A DNA stretch of 64,000 bases from CAIYPG01 sp903864555. GTDB taxonomy: Bacteria > Pseudomonadota > Gammaproteobacteria > Burkholderiales > SG8-39. Where the stretch lies: the NCBI GenBank assembly GCA_947474715.1, contig CANJJT010000012.1, positions 1 to 64,000 of the forward strand, read 5' to 3'. The notes beneath the pieces are model-generated. The model saw only the letters and a program-made list of their open reading frames with translations, was not told the origin of the DNA and ran no database searches. Of this stretch, positions 16,532 to 25,122 are shown piece after piece (the stretch's first letter is position 1; each line of letters begins with the position of its first letter). Position numbers and translations under genes: made by a program.

Positions 16532-18448
16532 TTGAGTTCTGCGGGCGGTATCTCCGGATTCATGGCGGGCGATATGCCTGCCGGCGCGCGGGCCGGGCAC
16601 CCCGGTTACGCCTTGCTGCGGGCCATCAATTCGCCTGCGGAACTGCGTGCGCTCGATCGCAGGCAGCTCGAGCAGCTGGCGACGGAGCTGCGTGCCTTCG
16701 TGCTCGATTCCGTGAGCCGCACCGGTGGCCACCTGTCGTCCAACCTGGGCACGGTGGAATTGACCATCGCCCTGCATTACGTGTTCAACACCCCGGAGGA
16801 CAGGCTGGTGTGGGATGTTGGCCACCAGACCTATCCCCACAAGATCCTGACCGGCCGGCGCGAGCAGATGGGTGGCCTGCGCATGCTGGACGGCATCTCC
16901 GGCTTCCCCAAGCGCAGCGAGAGCGAGTTCGACACCTTCGGCACCGCCCACTCGAGTACTTCGATTTCGGCGGCGTTCGGCATGGCGGCCGCCGCCAAGC
17001 TGAAGGGTGAGGACCGGCGTGCCGTGGCCATCATCGGTGACGGCGCAATGTCGGCTGGCATGGCTTTCGAGGCCATGAACAATGCCGGGGTCTCCAATGC
17101 CAACCTGCTGGTGGTGCTGAACGACAACGACATGTCGATTTCGCCGGCGGTCGGCGCCCTGAACAAATACTTGGCTCGACTGCTGTCGGGGCGCTTTTAT
17201 GCGGCAGCCAAGAATGCCGGCGAGCGCGTGCTGGCCGGTGTGCCCCCGCTGTGGGAACTGGCCAAGCGTGTGGAGGAGCATGCCAAGGGCATGATCACGC
17301 CCTCCACCATGTTCGAGGAATTCGGTTTCCATTACGTCGGGCCCATCGACGGCCATGACCTGGATGCCCTCATCCCGACATTGAAGAACATCCGCGAACT
17401 GGGTGGCCCGCAGTTCCTGCACGTGGTGACCAAGAAAGGCCAGGGTTACAAGCTGGCCGAAGTGGACCCGGTCCTGTACCACGGCCCGGGCCAGTTTGAT
17501 CCGGCGCTGGGCATCAAGAAGTCTGGTGGTGGCAAGCCGACCTACACGCAGATATTCAGTGACTGGCTGTGCGACATGGCCGCTGCCGACAAGCGCCTGG
17601 TGGCCATCACGCCGGCGATGCGCGAGGGCTCGGGACTGGTGCGCTTCGAGAAGGAGTATCCCGAGCGCTATTTCGATGTCGGCATCGCTGAACAGCATGC
17701 GGTGACATTTGCCGCAGGCCTGGCCTGCGAGGGCCTCAAGCCGGTCGTCGCCATATATTCCACCTTCCTGCAGCGTGGTTACGACCAGTTGGTACACGAC
17801 GTGGCCATACAGAATCTGCCGGTGGTGTTCGCGCTGGATCGTGCCGGCCTGGTCGGCGGCGATGGCGCCACGCACAACGGGGCGTTTGACCTTGCGTTCC
17901 TGCGCTGCGTGCCCAACCTGATGGTGATGACACCGGCCGACGAGAACGAATGCCGGCAGATGCTGTACACGGCATTCCAGACCGATGCGCCGTCCGCAGT
18001 GCGCTATCCCCGCGGCAGTGGCCCAGGTGTCACGGCAGAGAAGGCCATGCAGGCCTTGCCGCTGGGCAAGGGCCGCATGATGAGGGCCGGCAAGCGCATT
18101 GCACTGCTTTGTTTCGGCTCCATGCTGCAACCCGGCCTCGATGCGGCCGACGCTCTGGATGCCAGCGTTGCTGACATGCGGTTCGTCAAGCCGCTGGACG
18201 ACGAATTGGTGGCCAGGCTTGCTGCCAGCCACGAACTGCTCGTGACCATCGAGGAGAATGCCCTCATGGGCGGCGCCGGCAGTGCCGTGGCGGAGTCGCT
18301 CGCTGCGCAGGGCATCACAGTGCCACTGCAGCAACTCGGCCTGCCTGACCGGTTCATCGATCATGGCGATCAGTTCAAGCTGCTGGCTGCCAATGGACTG
18401 GATGCAGAGGGCATTACCGCCGCCGTGCGTGCACGGCTCGGGTTGTAG
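16532..18448 (+). CDS. dxs: 1-deoxy-D-xylulose-5-phosphate synthase
   Basis: 638 residues. The thiamine diphosphate site (GDGAMSAGMAFEAMNNAG...NDNDMSIS), the N-terminal HLSSNLGTVELTIALHYVF, and the transketolase-like C-terminal half (AEQHAVTFAAGLA, YSTFLQRGYDQLVHDV) are all present. It condenses pyruvate and glyceraldehyde-3-phosphate, the first step of the MEP pathway. The TTG at 16532 is chosen because GAGGAATAGGCAC stands right before it; ATG 16562 lacks a ribosome site. Third gene of the xseB-ispA-dxs operon. Confidence 0.96.
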   Translation: MSSAGGISGFMAGDMPAGARAGHPGYALLRAINSPAELRALDRRQLEQLATELRAFVLDSVSRTGGHLSSNLGTVELTIALHYVFNTPEDRLVWDVGHQTYPHKILTGRREQMGGLRMLDGISGFPKRSESEFDTFGTAHSSTSISAAFGMAAAAKLKGEDRRAVAIIGDGAMSAGMAFEAMNNAGVSNANLLVVLNDNDMSISPAVGALNKYLARLLSGRFYAAAKNAGERVLAGVPPLWELAKRVEEHAKGMITPSTMFEEFGFHYVGPIDGHDLDALIPTLKNIRELGGPQFLHVVTKKGQGYKLAEVDPVLYHGPGQFDPALGIKKSGGGKPTYTQIFSDWLCDMAAADKRLVAITPAMREGSGLVRFEKEYPERYFDVGIAEQHAVTFAAGLACEGLKPVVAIYSTFLQRGYDQLVHDVAIQNLPVVFALDRAGLVGGDGATHNGAFDLAFLRCVPNLMVMTPADENECRQMLYTAFQTDAPSAVRYPRGSGPGVTAEKAMQALPLGKGRMMRAGKRIALLCFGSMLQPGLDAADALDASVADMRFVKPLDDELVARLAASHELLVTIEENALMGGAGSAVAESLAAQGITVPLQQLGLPDRFIDHGDQFKLLAANGLDAEGITAAVRARLGL

Positions 18449-18565
18449 TCGCGCGCATCGGCTGTAATCCTTCAGTCTGTCATTCGCCCATAATGTGTAG
18501 GGTCTTGTACGTCTGTTGCAGCAGGGGGGCGCTGCGCCTGCGTGGTAGAATCAGCCGCTTCTTTA

Positions 18566-18581
18566 TCCCTTGTCAAAGGGA
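18566..18581 (+). promoter_or_regulatory. short hairpin covering the folE2 ribosome-binding site
   Basis: TCCCTT / AAGGGA arms with loop GTCA (6-bp stem). The right arm holds the Shine-Dalgarno AAGGGAG of folE2 (ATG 18588). It could limit translation, but the stem is short and may be chance. Confidence 0.3.
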
Positions 18582-18587
18582 GCACGC

Positions 18588-19391
18588 ATGAATACCCGAG
18601 ACTCCTACGTGATCCCAGACGTTCAAGGTTCCGAGGACACCCGCAAGCTGGCCATCGACAAGGTGGGCATCAAGGCCATCCGCCATCCCGTGCAGGTCAT
18701 GGAGCGGGGCGGTGCCGCCCAGCACACGGTGGCGATGTTCAACATGTATGTCGGCTTGCCGCACCAGTTCAAGGGCACGCACATGTCGCGCTTCGTGGAA
18801 ATCCTCAACGCCCATGAGCGCGAGATCTCCGTCGATGCCTTCCAGGTGATGGTCGACGAAATGGTCGTCAAGCTGGAGGCGGAATCGGGTCACGTCGAGA
18901 TGACCTTTCCGTACTTCATCAACAAGGCGGCACCGGTTTCGAAGGTGATGAGCCTGATGGACTACGAGGTCACCTTCACCGGCGAGATCCAGCAGGGCCG
19001 CAAGATGTTCACCATGAAAGTGGTGGTGCCCGTCACCAGCCTGTGCCCCTGCTCGAAGAAGATCTCCGACTACGGTGCCCATAACCAGCGATCGCATGTC
19101 ACCATCTCTGCACGCACCAACAGCCTGGTGTGGATAGAGGAGCTGGTGGAAGTGGCGGAGCAGCATGCCTCATCCGAACTCTACGGCCTGCTCAAGCGAC
19201 CCGACGAGAAGTTCGTCACCGAGCGCGCCTACGACAATCCCAAGTTCGTCGAAGACCTGGTGCGCGACATCGCCGCGGCACTGAACAGTGACGAGCGCAT
19301 TGACTGGTACATCGTGGAGTCGGAAAACTTCGAGTCCATACACAATCACTCGGCCTACGCGCTCATCGAGAAGGACAAGCGCGCCAGCTAG
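18588..19391 (+). CDS. folE2: GTP cyclohydrolase I type B
   Basis: 267 residues from ATG 18588 behind AAGGGAGCACGC. It shows the FolE2/COG1469 pattern: KVGIKAIRHPVQV, LPHQFKGTHMSRFVEILN, TSLCPCSKKISDYGAHNQRS with the metal-site Cys, and ESENFESIHNHSAYALIEK at the end. It makes dihydroneopterin triphosphate from GTP for folate synthesis and can use manganese or iron in place of zinc. No zinc-type FolE is seen in the window. A Zur-like palindrome was looked for upstream and not found. Confidence 0.95.
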   Translation: MNTRDSYVIPDVQGSEDTRKLAIDKVGIKAIRHPVQVMERGGAAQHTVAMFNMYVGLPHQFKGTHMSRFVEILNAHEREISVDAFQVMVDEMVVKLEAESGHVEMTFPYFINKAAPVSKVMSLMDYEVTFTGEIQQGRKMFTMKVVVPVTSLCPCSKKISDYGAHNQRSHVTISARTNSLVWIEELVEVAEQHASSELYGLLKRPDEKFVTERAYDNPKFVEDLVRDIAAALNSDERIDWYIVESENFESIHNHSAYALIEKDKRAS

Positions 19392-19457
19392 TCTGGCCGT
19401 GTCCCGCGGCCCGGCGTTATGCCGGGCTGGCATGTCCCACAATGTCCCACAGGCGCT

Positions 19458-20093
19458 TCAGAAGCGCCGGGTCAGCACCATGTTCTGGCCTTCGCGCCGC
19501 ATGTCGGTGCGATTCAGGAAACTCATCCCCAGCAGCACCGGCATGTCCTGGTTTTCCATGACCACGGCGTCGATGCCATTCAGGGTGATGTCCCCCACAC
19601 GCACGGTGTCCAGCTTCACCTGGTAGGCAGCCGCAGGGCCATTGGCGGTGCGCATCATGACGGGTTTGCCGCGAAGATAGCTGAGGCCGATGCGCCGGGC
19701 GTCCTTTGACGACATTGACACCAGGGTCGCCCCGGTGTCGACGACAAAATCGACGGTTGCGCCATTGATCTGCCCCTGGCTGAGGAAGTGTCCCTGCGGA
19801 TTGGCTGCCAGGGTGACCGAGGATCGTCCCGTGGAGCCGGACACTGCACTCGCCTGTCCCAGTTTGAGGACGCGCCTGCGGCCATCCACTTCGAATGTGG
19901 CCCCCTCGCGATCCACTGCAAGCAGTGTGACCCCTTCGGGTGTCTTCTGGTTGAGCGACAGGGTGCGGGGCTGAGCACCGTCGATTTGCACCAATGCCTT
20001 GTTGGTGAACAGGCCGACCACGGTGACCTCGGTGGCATGGGCCGGGAAACCGCTGATGAGCAGTATCCCTGCAATACAATGAAAGCGATTCAA
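19458..20093 (-). CDS. periplasmic clan AA aspartic protease (retropepsin-like)
   Basis: 211 residues with signal peptide MNRFHCIAGILLISGFPAHA. The C-terminal half is the retropepsin-like domain described for proteobacterial TIGR02281-type proteins: the catalytic motif VDTGATLVSMSS (DTGA), flap region, and ILLGMSFL-like PVLLGMSFLNR. The N-terminal half contains repeated VDGRRRVLKLGQ-type strands seen in this family. It probably works as a homodimer in the periplasm; substrates are not known. It is convergent with folE2 and divergent from the amidotransferase gene. Confidence 0.86.
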   Translation of the reverse strand: MNRFHCIAGILLISGFPAHATEVTVVGLFTNKALVQIDGAQPRTLSLNQKTPEGVTLLAVDREGATFEVDGRRRVLKLGQASAVSGSTGRSSVTLAANPQGHFLSQGQINGATVDFVVDTGATLVSMSSKDARRIGLSYLRGKPVMMRTANGPAAAYQVKLDTVRVGDITLNGIDAVVMENQDMPVLLGMSFLNRTDMRREGQNMVLTRRF

Positions 20094-20170
20094 TGGATTT
20101 CCTCCCGTCGTGCCACGCCCTGGTTGCTGGTCCGGCCCTTGCTGCAGCGGGAGACAAGCTGGAGAGGATC

Positions 20171-20890
20171 ATGAAACCGGTTGCGATATTCCGGCACAGT
20201 CCCACCGAAGGGCCGGGGCATTTTGCCATATACCTGGAGGGCGTCGGCATTCCCTGGACGCTAATACGCCTGGATGAAGGCGAGGCGGTGCCACGCGATC
20301 CGGCCGCGTGGTCGGGATTGTGTTTCATGGGCGGTCCCATGAGCGTGAATGACGATCTGCCCTGGATATCATCGGTGCTGGGGCTGATACGCGAGGCTGT
20401 GCGTCAGGACGTGCCGGTGATCGGCCACTGCCTGGGCGGGCAGTTGATGTCGCGTGCATTGGGCGGCAGCGTTGGCCGCAACCCGGTGAAGGAGATCGGC
20501 TGGGGCGACCTGCAGGTCAACGATGTTCCCGAGGCGCGGCAATGGTTCGGCGATGTCGCCGGATTCGAATCCTTTCACTGGCACGGCGAAACCTTCTCCA
20601 TACCACCCGGCGCGACGCGCATCGCCGGCAATGCCCATTGCGTCAATCAGATGTTCGTCATGGGCCGGCACCTGGGCATGCAGTGCCATGTCGAGATCAC
20701 GCCGGAGATGGTCCGGACCTGGTGCCGGGACTGGGACAAGGAAAGGGCGGGGGAACCGACGGAGCGGGTCTCCGGTGGGTCAATGCAGGCGCCAGTCGAC
20801 ATGCAGGCCGACATGGAGCGCAGGTGCGACGTCCTCCATGGGGTGGCTGAGGGCCTGTACCAGCGCTGGATCCAGGGTCTCAAGACATGA
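20171..20890 (+). CDS. class I glutamine amidotransferase-like protein
   Basis: 239 residues from ATG 20171 behind GGAGAGGATC. Nucleophile elbow GHCLGGQLMSRALGG carries the catalytic Cys, and FHWHGETFSIPPGA the His; the Glu is expected soon after in the VEITPEMV segment. This is the stand-alone GMP-synthase-like amidotransferase family, which hydrolyses glutamine or acts on gamma-glutamyl compounds in the cytoplasm. It has no synthase partner nearby, so the role is open. In-frame codons upstream to 20093 overlap the protease gene start on the other strand and are not counted. Confidence 0.85.
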   Translation: MKPVAIFRHSPTEGPGHFAIYLEGVGIPWTLIRLDEGEAVPRDPAAWSGLCFMGGPMSVNDDLPWISSVLGLIREAVRQDVPVIGHCLGGQLMSRALGGSVGRNPVKEIGWGDLQVNDVPEARQWFGDVAGFESFHWHGETFSIPPGATRIAGNAHCVNQMFVMGRHLGMQCHVEITPEMVRTWCRDWDKERAGEPTERVSGGSMQAPVDMQADMERRCDVLHGVAEGLYQRWIQGLKT

Positions 20891-20907
20891 TCTGATAATT
20901 ATCAGAT
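20890..20907. repeat. perfect 18-bp palindrome between convergent genes
   Basis: ATCTGATAATTATCAGAT is perfectly self-complementary. It spans the last base of the amidotransferase stop codon and lies before the 3' end of the convergent yajQ. No T-run follows. It may be a weak bidirectional terminator or a binding site. Confidence 0.55.
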
Positions 20908-20965
20908 TAGAGCCAGTAGCCTCGCCATCATTACAGATGCGGCCGTAATGTTATCAGCCGTATTC

Positions 20966-21451
20966 TTAGTCCCGGAAGTTGTTGAACTGCACCGGGATGT
21001 CGGTGACGGACTTGCGCACCAGGTTGATGGCGTCCTGCAGGTCGTCCTTCTTGGCGCCGGAGATGCGCACGGCATTGCCCTGGATGCTGGCCTGCACCTT
21101 CATCTTCGAGTCCTTGACCAGCTTGACGATCTTCTTGGCGGTTTCCTGCTCTATGCCCTCGCGCACCTTCACCAGTTGCTTGAGCTTGTCGCCGCTGATC
21201 TTCTCCGGGTCTTGGGGATCCAGGGAGCGCACGTCGACATTGCGCTTGGCCATCTTGATGTGCAGGACTTCCATGACCTGCTTCATCTTGAAGTTGTCAT
21301 CGGCGTAGACCGTCAGCTCCAGCTCCTTCTGCTCGATGCGCGAGTCGGAGTTCTTGAAGTCAAAGCGTGTGGAGATTTCCTTGTTGCTCTGCTCGACGGC
21401 ATTCTTCAGTTCGACCTTGTTGACTTCCGAGATGATGTCGAATGAGGGCAT
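20966..21451 (-). CDS. yajQ: YajQ-family nucleotide-binding protein
   Basis: 161 residues from ATG 21451 behind GCAGAGGATACCCATC. The sequence is a near-textbook YajQ: MPSFDIISEVNKVELKNAVE at the start, STRFDFKNSDSRIE, and VQASIQGNAVRISGAKKDDL towards the end, giving two ferredoxin-like folds. Members bind cyclic di-GMP or nucleic acid and modulate transcription factors in Xanthomonas and Pseudomonas; the role here is by family only. The gene is monocistronic and convergent with the amidotransferase gene. Confidence 0.95.
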   Translation of the reverse strand: MPSFDIISEVNKVELKNAVEQSNKEISTRFDFKNSDSRIEQKELELTVYADDNFKMKQVMEVLHIKMAKRNVDVRSLDPQDPEKISGDKLKQLVKVREGIEQETAKKIVKLVKDSKMKVQASIQGNAVRISGAKKDDLQDAINLVRKSVTDIPVQFNNFRD

Positions 21452-21648
21452 GATGGGTATCCTCTGCTGAGTGCGGTGCATGGCCGGACCCTTGGATCAG
21501 GGTGCGCACGGCGTGAGCGGCGCATTATACCGGCGCAGCGCGGCTGTGGATTGTGGGAAACTGCGCAGTCGCGCATCCAGCATTCCTCCAGCCATATATC
21601 CACAACAGGCCGGTTCCTGCGACCCGGCCCCGCACAGGGAGCACCAGC

Positions 21649-22617
21649 ATGAAGATTGCAGTCATTGATGATTATCAGGACGCCTTTCGCCAGGCCTCCA
21701 CTTACGGGCGCCTCGCCGGTCATGACGTGATGGTGTTCCGTGACACGGAGAAAGATCCGGTACGCCTGGCCGAACGCCTGCGCGATGCCGAAGCGGTGGT
21801 GCTCACGCAGCAGCGTTCGGCCTTCACCAAGGCAAGCATCGAGCGACTCCCCGGGCTGAAGCTGATCTGCCAGACCGGGCGCAACGCCAGTCATGTCGAC
21901 ATGGCCGCCTGCACCGCACAGGGCATCCTGATCTCGGCCGGTGGCGGCGGCTCGCCCTCGGGCACGGCAGAGCTGACCTGGGGCCTGATCATCGGCTCGC
22001 TGCGCCATATCCCGCATGAGGTCGCCCGGCTGAAGCAGGGCCACTGGCAATCCACCACCGGCACCATGCTGCATGGCAAGACGCTGGGGGTCTACGCCTA
22101 CGGCAACATCGGCAGCCGTGTCGCCGCGGTGGGGCGCGCCTTCGGCATGAAGGTGATCTGCTGGGGGCGCGAGGCGTCATTGCAGCGGGCGCGCGAAGCC
22201 GGCTACGAGGTGGCGCCAAGCCGCGAGGCCTTCTTTGCCGCCGCCGATGTGCTGTCGCTGCATCTGCCGCTGAATGCCGGCACCAAAGGCATCGTCACGG
22301 CCCAGGACCTGGCCGCCATGAAGCCTTCGGCGCTCATCGTCAATACCAGTCGCGCCCCCATCATCGCCACAGGCGCCCTGGAGGCGGCGCTGAAGAGCGG
22401 CAGGCCGGGTTTCGCCGCAGTCGACGTGTTCGAGGATGAGCCGGTGCTGGGCGCAGCACATCCGCTGATCGGCATGGACAATGTCCTGTGCACGCCGCAC
22501 CTGGGGTACGTGGTGCGCGAGTCCTACGAGGTGCTTTACAGCGCCGCCATCGAGCATCTGCTCGCCTATGCCAAGGGTGAGCCGATCAACCTGCTCAATC
22601 CCGAGGCACGCAAATGA
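21649..22617 (+). CDS. D-2-hydroxyacid dehydrogenase family protein
   Basis: 322 residues from ATG 21649 behind AGGGAGCACCAGC. Rossmann segment with YGNIGSRVAAVGRAFG in place of the usual GxGxxG; catalytic Arg in NTSRAPI, Glu in VDVFEDEPV and His in CTPHLGYV all present. The family reversibly oxidises D-2-hydroxyacids with NAD(P). It overlaps the next hydrolase gene by four bases (ATGA at 22614), so the two are coupled. It opens the catabolic island, but no TGGT-N3-ACCA operator precedes it, so it may be under separate control. Confidence 0.88.
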   Translation: MKIAVIDDYQDAFRQASTYGRLAGHDVMVFRDTEKDPVRLAERLRDAEAVVLTQQRSAFTKASIERLPGLKLICQTGRNASHVDMAACTAQGILISAGGGGSPSGTAELTWGLIIGSLRHIPHEVARLKQGHWQSTTGTMLHGKTLGVYAYGNIGSRVAAVGRAFGMKVICWGREASLQRAREAGYEVAPSREAFFAAADVLSLHLPLNAGTKGIVTAQDLAAMKPSALIVNTSRAPIIATGALEAALKSGRPGFAAVDVFEDEPVLGAAHPLIGMDNVLCTPHLGYVVRESYEVLYSAAIEHLLAYAKGEPINLLNPEARK

Positions 22618-23432
22618 TCGACATTGCCGGCTTCAAGGTCGAGCGCGGGCTGGTGAAGACTTCAGCCGGCTATCTGCACTACCGTTCAGCGGGGCAGGGC
22701 GAAGCCATCCTCATGTTCCACATCAACCAGCAGTCCTCGGCGGTCTACCTCGAGCTGATGTCGGTGCTGTGTCCACGCTACCGGGCGATAGCCGTCGACT
22801 ATCCCAGCTACGGCATGTCCGACCACATCGACTTCCAGCCGACCATCGAGGACTACTCGAAGTGGATGTTCGAGCTGATGGACGGGCTGGGTCTGGCAAA
22901 GGCGCATGTACTGGGAGAGGCGACCGGGGCTGCGCTGTGCGTGGAGATGGCCGCATCCATGCCCTCACGCGTGGGCAAGGTGGTGCTGGTCAACTGCCCC
23001 ATCTACCTCGCCAAGGATTCCGCCGAGAAAAGCCATGCGCCGCTCAAGACCGGCCTGCGGCCTGCGGATGCCTCGGGGTTTCCGCTGACGCGCACCATCG
23101 AGTTCATGCTGGAGCAGGACCCCATGCATTCACCGCTGCATCCGACACAGTCCTGGATGGACCGCATCAATGTGGCGCAGATGGAGACGGGGCGCGATCG
23201 CTGGCAGGCACTGGATGCGCTGAACAAGTACGACACCGTGGGTGGCATGGTCCGGGTCGCGCAGCCCACCCTGTTGCTGATCGGCGAGCACTTCCACTAT
23301 GTCCAGTTCCAGGACGCGTTTTCCAGCCGCATCCGCGACCTTCGCATCAAGGTTTTGCCGGGTGGTCGTTTCGGCATGGCCTGGGAAAAGGCCGAAGAAG
23401 TCGGTCAGCGGGTGACAGACTTCATCGCCTGA
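22614..23432 (+). CDS. alpha/beta-hydrolase-fold protein lacking Ser nucleophile
   Basis: 272 residues of the alpha/beta hydrolase fold (AVDYPSYGMSDH, VLGEATGAALCVEMAA, PTLLLIGEHFHYVQF). At the nucleophile elbow the motif is G101-E-A103-T-G105: Ala stands where Ser, Cys or Asp is expected, so ordinary ester hydrolysis is unlikely. Related non-hydrolytic members act as lyases, decarboxylases or dioxygenases. Translationally coupled to the 2-hydroxyacid dehydrogenase gene. A paralogue with His at the same point lies at 36948. Confidence 0.8.
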   Translation: MIDIAGFKVERGLVKTSAGYLHYRSAGQGEAILMFHINQQSSAVYLELMSVLCPRYRAIAVDYPSYGMSDHIDFQPTIEDYSKWMFELMDGLGLAKAHVLGEATGAALCVEMAASMPSRVGKVVLVNCPIYLAKDSAEKSHAPLKTGLRPADASGFPLTRTIEFMLEQDPMHSPLHPTQSWMDRINVAQMETGRDRWQALDALNKYDTVGGMVRVAQPTLLLIGEHFHYVQFQDAFSSRIRDLRIKVLPGGRFGMAWEKAEEVGQRVTDFIA

Positions 23433-23463
23433 ACGGCGGCCCACCGCCCGCCCGGGCCGTGGG

Positions 23464-24876
23464 TTATTTCGCCATGGCTGCGGCGATGTGTTCGGCGGCG
23501 ACCTTGCCAAAGGTGCCTGAGCGGCACAGCCCGCCTACGTAACGTGCCGTGGGGCCGCCTTCCAGTCCGCCGGTGTTGGCGCCAGAGGCATACAGGCCCG
23601 AGATGGCGCTGCCGTCCTCGCGCAGCACCCGTGAGTGGGTGTCGATGCGGATGCCACCCATGGTGTAGGTGATGCCCGAGCAGGCTGGTATTGCAAAGAA
23701 GGGCGCCTTGAGCAGCGGCGCGGCCGGATTGTCGGCGGCGCTTCGCGGCGTCGGCAGCTGCTGCAGCGTGCCCGCCTTCTGGGCTGCGTTGTAGGTTTCC
23801 ACCGTGTCGCACAAAGCCGCGGCCGGCACGCCAATCATGGCGGCGAGTTCAGCGATGCTGCCGGCGCGGTGGATGGTGGCGCCGGCCGTTTCCATCTGCG
23901 GGTTGGGCGGGATGCGGTTGTAGCGCCCGGCACCCTGCCACATGTCGCTATCGAAGATCGCGCAGGTGGACAGCGGATCGGCGCGTCGTGCCACCACATT
24001 GGCGAGGTAGACGCCCCCCAGGCCCTCATCGGCGAAGCGCCGGCCTTCGGCATCGACCATGATGCCGGCGACGGCCAGTTCGTCCAGTTGGGGGTAGGGC
24101 CACAGCATGTCGTTGCTGAAGGCATCACGACTGAGCAGGTGGCCGTAGAAGGAGCCCATCTCGGTGCTGGCCGCGCCGGCTTCCCTGGCCATGGTCAGTC
24201 CGGCGCCATTGCCGGTGCCGGCGCCACGCTGGATCAGTTGTGCCGGCTTGGGGGCGATGTTCTGCTCCACCAGTTCGAGGTTGGCCTGGAAGCCGCCGTC
24301 TGCCAGCACCACGGCCTGGGCCTCGAGCATGATGGAGGTGTTGCCGGAGCGCACCTCCAGCCCGCAGCAGCGCCCTTCGCGCATGACAAGGCGGGTGCCT
24401 TCGGTGTCCAGCATCAGCCTGCCGCCCCGGGCAGCAAACGCCTGAGTCAACTGTCGCAGCAATACATCGGGACCGCGGCCCTTCCAGTCCAGCCCGCCCA
24501 CCAGCCGGCGCACCGGGATGGCGATGGGTGCACTGTGCTTCTTGGAGGACTGTGATTGCATGAAGCGCACGCCCTTGTCCTGCAGCCAGTGGATGTAGCC
24601 ACCACCCGCCATGGACAGTGCAATGGACAGGTGCGGATCTGCGGTGTTCTTGGTCACGCTGCGGATGTGTTCCTGCAACTCCTCGGCCGGCGTGCGTGGA
24701 TCGCGGTGGGCAATGTGGAAGATGCCGCCGGAGTAGCGCGAGTTGCACGGATAGTCGGGCTGAGCGCCTTTTTCGACAATGACTGTGCGCAGGCCCAGTT
24801 CTGCGGCCCGCGTGCCGGCGCTCAGGCCTGCCACGCCGCCACCCATGATGACCACGTCAAACTGCTGTGTGTCCAA
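23464..24876 (-). CDS. FAD-dependent dehydrogenase, fumarate reductase/tricarballylate dehydrogenase type
   Basis: 470 residues. N-terminal FAD site VVIMGGGVAGLSAGTRAAELG, then YPCNSRYSGGIFHIAH, and the C-terminal GLYASGANTGGLEGGPTARYVGGLCRSGTFGKVAAEH typical of the FAD_binding_2 family (fumarate reductase, TcuA, 3-ketosteroid dehydrogenase relatives). No haem-binding or signal sequence is seen, so it is probably cytoplasmic. It is divergent from a Bug receptor operon, with a TGGT-N3-ACCA operator and a weaker copy in the shared 246-base gap. Two further members lie at 43345 and 44742. Confidence 0.86.
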   Translation of the reverse strand: MDTQQFDVVIMGGGVAGLSAGTRAAELGLRTVIVEKGAQPDYPCNSRYSGGIFHIAHRDPRTPAEELQEHIRSVTKNTADPHLSIALSMAGGGYIHWLQDKGVRFMQSQSSKKHSAPIAIPVRRLVGGLDWKGRGPDVLLRQLTQAFAARGGRLMLDTEGTRLVMREGRCCGLEVRSGNTSIMLEAQAVVLADGGFQANLELVEQNIAPKPAQLIQRGAGTGNGAGLTMAREAGAASTEMGSFYGHLLSRDAFSNDMLWPYPQLDELAVAGIMVDAEGRRFADEGLGGVYLANVVARRADPLSTCAIFDSDMWQGAGRYNRIPPNPQMETAGATIHRAGSIAELAAMIGVPAAALCDTVETYNAAQKAGTLQQLPTPRSAADNPAAPLLKAPFFAIPACSGITYTMGGIRIDTHSRVLREDGSAISGLYASGANTGGLEGGPTARYVGGLCRSGTFGKVAAEHIAAAMAK

Positions 24877-24923
24877 GGCGCACTCCTCCGTCCGGCTTTG
24901 TTGTTCGAGCGGCCGACAATAGT

Positions 24924-24934
24924 GGGTCCGACCG
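24924..24934. promoter_or_regulatory. weak GntR-type operator copy
   Basis: GGGTCCGACCG keeps the GGT-N3-ACC core of the island's operator but not the outer T/A pair. It lies 48 bases upstream of the flavoprotein start (24876), on that gene's side of the divergent gap. Confidence 0.4.
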
Positions 24935-24990
24935 AGTCCGTCAATGCGGGGCTGCGTCGCGCGGCAACTGTTTCTTCAGCGGGGGCGAAC

Positions 24991-25028
24991 TTGACGCTCC
25001 CCACCGTCCCCTTACAATGGTCGGACCA
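24991..25028 (+). promoter_or_regulatory. sigma-70 promoter with GntR-type operator, receptor operon
   Basis: TTGACG (24991-24996), 16 bases, TACAAT (25013-25018), directly followed by the palindrome TGGTCGGACCA (25018-25028), which shares its first T with the -10. Bound repressor would cover the transcription start. It drives the Bug receptor gene at 25123, 95 bases downstream. Confidence 0.72.
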
Positions 25029-25122
25029 GAGCGCGCCCGGCGCAAGGTTCTGCCCTGAAGGCGCCCGCAGGATGAATGGCAGGTCCTGCCCATGCATCCC
25101 TTTCAACACAAAGGAGTGGCCA

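Noticed and set aside
16514..18364. 616-codon minus-strand frame opposite dxs
   Set aside because: Entirely inside dxs, His/Gln/Arg-rich, without any recognisable domain.
18546..18551. TAGAAT as -10 of folE2
   Set aside because: The nearest TTGCAG lies 24 bases upstream, too far for a normal spacer, so no promoter is claimed.
24556..25122. N-terminal extension of the Bug receptor
   Set aside because: It overlaps the divergent flavoprotein gene and the promoter region; the TTG at 25123 has AAGGAG before it and a signal peptide after it.
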